Assembly: GCA_905250125.1 (NCBI GenBank)
Contig: CAJNOL010000027.1
Location: forward strand, 186,001 to 250,000
Direction: 5' to 3'
From: Rotaria sordida
Lineage: Eukaryota; Rotifera; Eurotatoria; Philodinida; Philodinidae
Length of the DNA stretch: 64,000 nt
The stretch's first letter is position 1. Every line of letters begins with the position of its first letter. A model generated the notes under the pieces. It worked only from the letters and a program-made list of their open reading frames with translations, was not told the DNA's origin and did not search any database. The position numbers and the translations under genes were made by a program. Of this stretch, positions 58,778 to 64,000 are shown piece after piece.

Positions 58778-60871
58778 ATGATAAATTATTAACTGTTTTT
58801 TTTTCTTCTCCTATCTTTGTTTTCTTTATTATGTCTGGAATCTTTTTCTTGTTTTTTTTTTTTGTGATATTATTGAAAATTTTCTTTTCGGTTTATTTTG
58901 TAATCATAAGAAGAAGTATATTTATGTATTAAGAATTAAAAATAAAAATTTGATTATAAACAAACAATTTTATAACAAATGAATCTAGGCAATTCTTTTA
59001 TTTACAAACAAATTTTACTTTAAAAATCTTAAATTATAAGAAAATAAATATACTTCGACGTATTAATGTGAACTTTATATTTGTTGACCTTAAGATTATT
59101 GTATACAATAGGAAAACAGAAATCGTATCGATGCTGTCATCTCGTAATTTAATGAGATTCTAATTGCGACAATAAAAAGAAAAATACCATAGTGTTCTGG
59201 ATAGGACAAAACAATAAGGAAAATGAAATAGTATGATTTTAATTATTTATTTGGATATTAAAGAAAATGATAATGAGAAAATTCCATAAGCTTAGAAATG
59301 CCTGTAATAATTCTTTCATAATTAATCTATCTTTTGATAGTAAAAATGTCCAGAGAGACTAAGTACATACAATAACAGTTATAGTTTCAGGCTACTAGTA
59401 ACTTTTATTAATAATGTAGATTTTATTCAAAAGCAATGAGTTCATTCAAATAGGATTCAGGATAAAAGTTGTTAATTACGTTTTTTTTTCTTCTTCTTTT
59501 TGATGAATAAAAATTTAGTTTTACTTTTTTTGCTGTTCATGAATAATTCTAAAAGAAAATTCATGGAGAAAAAAAATAAATATTCTTATAATAATCCTTC
59601 TAGTTTTGATAAAAATTATAAATATTGAAGGCTTATATTTTTAAGCGTCTTAAATAAATATGATTGGTAGTTTGTAATCATATAATCTATTCATTTATTC
59701 AATAAATGTTACTATTCCATTTATCATATTTCGATAATATCTAATATACGTATATATAAAAGAAAATCGCTATTATATCAAATTATTATTTGAGTAGTTT
59801 ATTTATAGTATGAAATGAGATTGATGAATTTTCTACTTTTTTTTTTATTGTTGAATCAAATTTGATCTTATTTTTTTTACAAATAAAATGATTATTAAAA
59901 TAATGATATATATATTTATTATTAGTCAAATATATTCAGTGCTACAATAAAATATGTCTATGCTCATCTCTTAATAATAGGTATAGAAAATTCGTCATTT
60001 ATCATTTGTGTTAATTATTATAGAAGATAGATTTTTTTTTTCATTAATCTGCGAACAATATGGAAACGAACCATTTGGTAATTAATCTTCCGTATCAAAG
60101 AATAATAAAAGTTTTTAATCGACTTAAGTGTTTTGCCTAGTATCAAAGTGTTAATGGATTTTTTTTTTATATCTAAAACATTCATATTAAGACTTTTTCG
60201 TGTGAAAAATTTTTATTTATATTATTCAATTGAATAACTAACATAAAATATCAATATTCCAATGTTGATATTCCAAAATAAGAACATATGCTTTATTCTA
60301 TTGACTTTTCCATATTGCTTTGTATATTTTAATCTGGTATTTTTGTTTCTCATTCAATGACCATGACATTTAGCAGCAATGATTTTCTTATTATCGAGCA
60401 TTCATAGTTATTGACGGTATCATTCAAACCTATATTCAAGTTGATGGATTCTATTATCCTTTCAATTTTGTTTCGATCTCTAATGCAATTGTAGGAAATA
60501 TGATAAAAAAAAAAAACCTTAAGATGCAATCCCTATCGTCTTTATCATCAATTATTGATGACATATATGTGCGGATTTTTTCCTACTGAATAGATGCATT
60601 GGACTACTCCCGACTGGTTCCGCCTTCAGTCTTACTCTGATTATCAGGCCTATAATATTTATTAGAGATTACGAATAAAGCCTATTCCACTTTGAGACGA
60701 GTCAAGGCTTTCTTGACTCCTGATTTTATCCTGTTTTTTAGTTATTATGTGGTCAAAAGAAATAACATTAAAGAAAAAAAAAGAAAAGATAAAGATAGTG
60801 AACGAAAAGAAAAAAAAACGAAAGGAACTAGAAGAAAGAAAAAAAAAGAAATCTTGTTTTTTTGTTTAGTT
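58778..60871. other. Intergenic region
   Basis: 2.1 kb between convergent genes, AT-rich. A small perfect hairpin (GAGTCAAG / CTTGACTC, 60699-60719) is the only structure noted. No gene supported. Confidence 0.5.
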
Positions 60872-62439
60872 CTAAAGCTGACATTCAGCAGCCACATCAC
60901 GTTGAGCATTATTGTCATTTTTAGGATTTGTTCTCATTGTTGTTAATTTTGATTCTTTATCACCAACTACGATACCCGGAGTACGTTTTAATATTGTTGT
61001 ATTATTTCGAGTTCTTTTTCCATATAAACAATTTGATTTAATAGGCCGTACCAAATAACAACCTGATAAGAAAGAAAAAATACAAACATATAATAGAAAA
61101 CATCGTTAATTAAAAATAATGGAACTATTAATGAATAGAATTTTTTTTTTTACATATACGCGAATAATTACCATATAATAATGGATCTAAAACAGAATTT
61201 GATACAGCAAGCATCATAACAATTAAAAGTGAACGTTCATCACGTGATGGTTCATCATAAATTGATATATTTATAGGTGTAGTTAGTGTAAAATTTGTAT
61301 GTTGATTTGATAAATTATCATGATCAATACGAGCATCAGTTATAAGAAGAAAAAAGACAATACAATAATAAGGTGTCCAACAAAGAATAAAACAAATGAC
61401 TAAAATACAAAAAAAAAAAAAAGGAAAAACATCATTGAATTTTATTTTCTCTTAAGAAAAATTTTACCTATTACTACAGTTAATTTTAATGTTTTTAATT
61501 TTGCTCGTGTTATTGTTTTTATATTATGGGTATTGATTTCTTGTTGTAATATAGATTGTCTATGTACTTTTCTAGTTCCTCCTCGTCCTCCTTTTTCAAG
61601 ATGAAAACTTTTTGTTAGACTTGATTTTAATGGAAAATTTGATTGATTTATATCACAACTACGTGTACTAGCACTACTAGAACATTTAACAAATCGAAAT
61701 GTTCGTCGATCGCATCGTCTTTGTAAAACATATAAAATACGAAAATAAGAATAAAAAATCGTTATTAAAGGCGCTATATATGCAAATATAGCAACAGCTA
61801 TATTATAAACCAAACGTTTTACTGGATAAGCTGACAGTATATCACCACATATTTCACGACACAATGCTTCATTTGTTAATCGTTTAAAAATGATTAACTA
61901 TTTTCAATAAATAAAAAAAAAAGAAATTTTATTTCAAAAACTAACTATCAAATATTAAAATTTACTTGTGGTATACATGCTACTGCAGATATTAACCATG
62001 AACCAACAACAAATAGCTTATTTCGTATATTTGATTGATAGACAGTTAATGGATGGACAATCGATAAGTAACGATCAACTGATATACCAATTATTGTACA
62101 TGATGATACATAAATACCAAGGCCTTTAAGTGCAGCAATAGCTTTACATATTTCGTCATTATGCCAACGACCAACAGTGTACGCATAGATTTCACTTGGA
62201 ATATAGACAATTGTTACGAATAAATCAGCAGCACATAAATTTAATAAAAGTATATGATCACGAAAACGACGTCGAGAATAATGAAATAACTTGAAAAGAA
62301 CACATAAATTAGCAGTTAAAGCAAGAATAAATAAAAAAACATAGCCAAGTGCTAACCAATGATAGAAGGGTGCATCGGGACCTTGTGTTCCTAGTTTAGG
62401 ACATGTTATTCCTGATAAAGACGATGTATTATATAGCAT
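60872..62439 (-). CDS. Class A GPCR, GnRH/AKH/corazonin receptor type
   Basis: Four exons, about 405 residues, seven membrane segments: TM1 WLALGYVFLFILALTANLCV; TM2 HILLLNLCAADLFVTIVY; TM3 ending DRYLSIVHPL (DRY); TM4 LFVVGSWLISAVACIPQ; TM5 NIAVAIFAYIAPLITIFYSY; TM6 FVICFILCWTPYYCIVFFLL; TM7 MLAVSNSVLDPLLYG. The CWTPYY motif and a DPLLYG in place of NPxxY are shared with GnRH, AKH, corazonin and related vasopressin-clade receptors. N-terminal NTS glycosylation site; long basic third intracellular loop; short C-terminal tail ending DVAAECQL. ATG 62439 is the only one in frame after an upstream stop. Ligand not determinable; a peptide is likely. Confidence 0.87.
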
Positions 62440-64000
62440 TATTAAAGTAATATCAAGACAAATTTTCTTGTCGTGCTCATCCAATGAATTTTAAAATTGT
62501 AAATAATATTCTTTTCTCAATATTAATCTTTTTCTTTTTTTTTGTCTATCTTCTTTTTTCTGTCTCTCTCTCTCTCTCTCTCTCTCTTCCTTTTTCTCTG
62601 TTTCTCTCGTGTTCTTTTTTTTTCTAATTCTCTGGTTCTTTTTGCCGTCATAAAGTATAAGACATCAACTGCCAAGCATTAGAAGTTCGTTTTTGGTAAT
62701 AATGAGGGTCCACAGTGTACATGATCAATCAAAGGAAAAAAAGAGGAATAACTTGTGATTCTTTCTGAATAGGAAATAAAATCAATTACGAATGACAGCA
62801 TCTCCTAACAGCCCATTGATAAGAAACATATACAATAGAAACAAACAGATTCTCAAATAACAAAAACCACCAAAAGTACTTGTCTATTATAAGTAGTAAT
62901 AGATACAAAAATAGAATCTACATATGCTTGAAGAAAACAATTTAAGGCATTACTTCCTGCTGTAATTCACTTATAACTACAAGTAATTGAATATTAAAGA
63001 AACATCTAATTTTTATTTTAAGAAATATCCTATACATTGAAATTCTCTTTGCCTTATCATTATTACTATCACGATTGTAACGAATTGATCGTTAGATATG
63101 CATGCATGAATTATTAATTTTTTTTTCTTATTTCGTCGTTTCGCTTGAAATATACTATATTTTTATCTCGATAGATACCACCCAGGATGACAGTTGTTAG
63201 ATATGCATATGTTGATTCGTCAAAATTATAACACCAAATTCTCTTGAGCAATAACCTCATCATGTAAAAAATAATAGAAAATTATTACAAGACAAGAACA
63301 AAAAAAAAATATACAAATATAAAAATGTAGATGTATAATAGATTACAATGATTTGAATAGTTAATGCTGAATAAAACATCAAATTAATTAAAAGAAGATT
63401 TTTATAGTAAAAAAATCAAGTGTTCTTTCATCTGTCAAACATATGGTCTCAACATGTTTTTCCATTCATTTGAAATAAATTATGTAAATAGATGTTATCA
63501 TTTCTCATTGACTAGAATTTATTCATATATCTAATGTTAAATCATTAAATATTTTTTTTTTATGGAATAAATCAATATATATATGTATAAACAAAACAAT
63601 TTGTCATTTAAAATATAATTATTTATTTTAATGGATATCATATTTATCAGTTCTATTGTGAATTATTATGTCAAAGAATTAAATAACATCTGTTTCACAA
63701 GTACTTCTATTAGAAATGTATACATATTATAAAAATACCGAATACTTATAGATAGTTATTTTTACTATATAACTAAAGTTAGCTCTATTACAATGTTTGT
63801 GAAAATGAATCAAATAAAAAGAATTTATCTAAACAACTGTTTTTAAGTAACTTCTTGTTAATTCAATTTTGTTAAGAAATTGACACCTTATAGAAAACTA
63901 AAAATAAACATAGACTATTCATTTCTTTTTAAAAAATAATCAATTCTTTTACATATTGATAAAGTTGCAATCTTATCTACCACATATGTTTTTCAACTTC
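62440..64000. other. 5' flank of the GPCR gene to window end
   Basis: 1.56 kb, AT-rich, with a (TC)n run at 62563-62586. No gene or repeat family recognised. Confidence 0.5.
62563..62586. repeat. (TC)n microsatellite
   Basis: Uninterrupted TC dinucleotides about 125 bp upstream of the GPCR start codon. Confidence 0.9.

Overview
This is a eukaryotic, animal nuclear sequence. It is strongly AT-rich with many homopolymer runs. Genes are broken by many short GT-AG introns, mostly 40-80 bp, and no bacterial signals are visible. The gene set (dachshund, a rhodopsin-class neuropeptide receptor, a homeobox gene, IFT54, arfaptin, UBE4, NMT, SmD1, RABL3, LRRC59, HIBADH) is metazoan. Base composition, tiny introns, compact gene spacing and splice acceptors placed just before start codons suggest a bdelloid rotifer or similar small spiralian. 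That placement is inference, not a match to a named genome.

Layout. 0.3-2.9 kb, minus strand: LRRC59-like gene followed 153 bp later by HIBADH. 3.6-4.9 kb, plus: an unrecognised multi-exon gene. 4.9-7.9 kb: gene-poor, with a 100-N gap, a long foldback repeat and old transposon remnants. 7.9-10.4 kb, plus: arfaptin and a single-exon DUF218 protein. 10.4-15.9 kb, minus: IFT54/TRAF3IP1, whose terminal exon and 3' flank also exist as a decayed second copy downstream; its last intron holds a foldback element. 15.9-20.2 kb: empty flank of dachshund (20.2-22.8 kb, plus). 22.8-27.2 kb: gene-poor, with a Tc1/mariner-like non-autonomous element.

27.2-44.4 kb, plus: UBE4 (Ufd2-type U-box ligase, about 25 exons). 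One 8.6-kb UBE4 intron contains a complete opposite-strand gene for an approximately 2,300-residue Tyr/Gln/Pro-rich tandem-repeat protein of unknown function. Other UBE4 introns hold a foldback element and a TTAA-flanked piggyBac-like MITE. 44.6-47.7 kb, plus: an unrecognised 206-residue protein and RABL3. 50.1-52.6 kb, minus: N-myristoyltransferase, divergent from SmD1 (53.1-53.6 kb, plus). 54.1-55.9 kb, minus: EF-hand protein. 56.2-57.2 kb, minus: a small secreted Cys-rich protein and a GNAT acetyltransferase only 69 bp apart. 57.7-58.8 kb, plus: divergent homeobox gene. 60.9-62.4 kb, minus: a GnRH/AKH/corazonin-type GPCR.

The genes are mostly unrelated housekeeping and developmental loci, not a pathway. 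The recurring themes are close same-strand pairs with a splice acceptor just before the downstream ATG (possible spliced-leader operons), inverted-repeat elements in introns, and the nested repeat gene. No tRNA, rRNA or CRISPR array was recognised.
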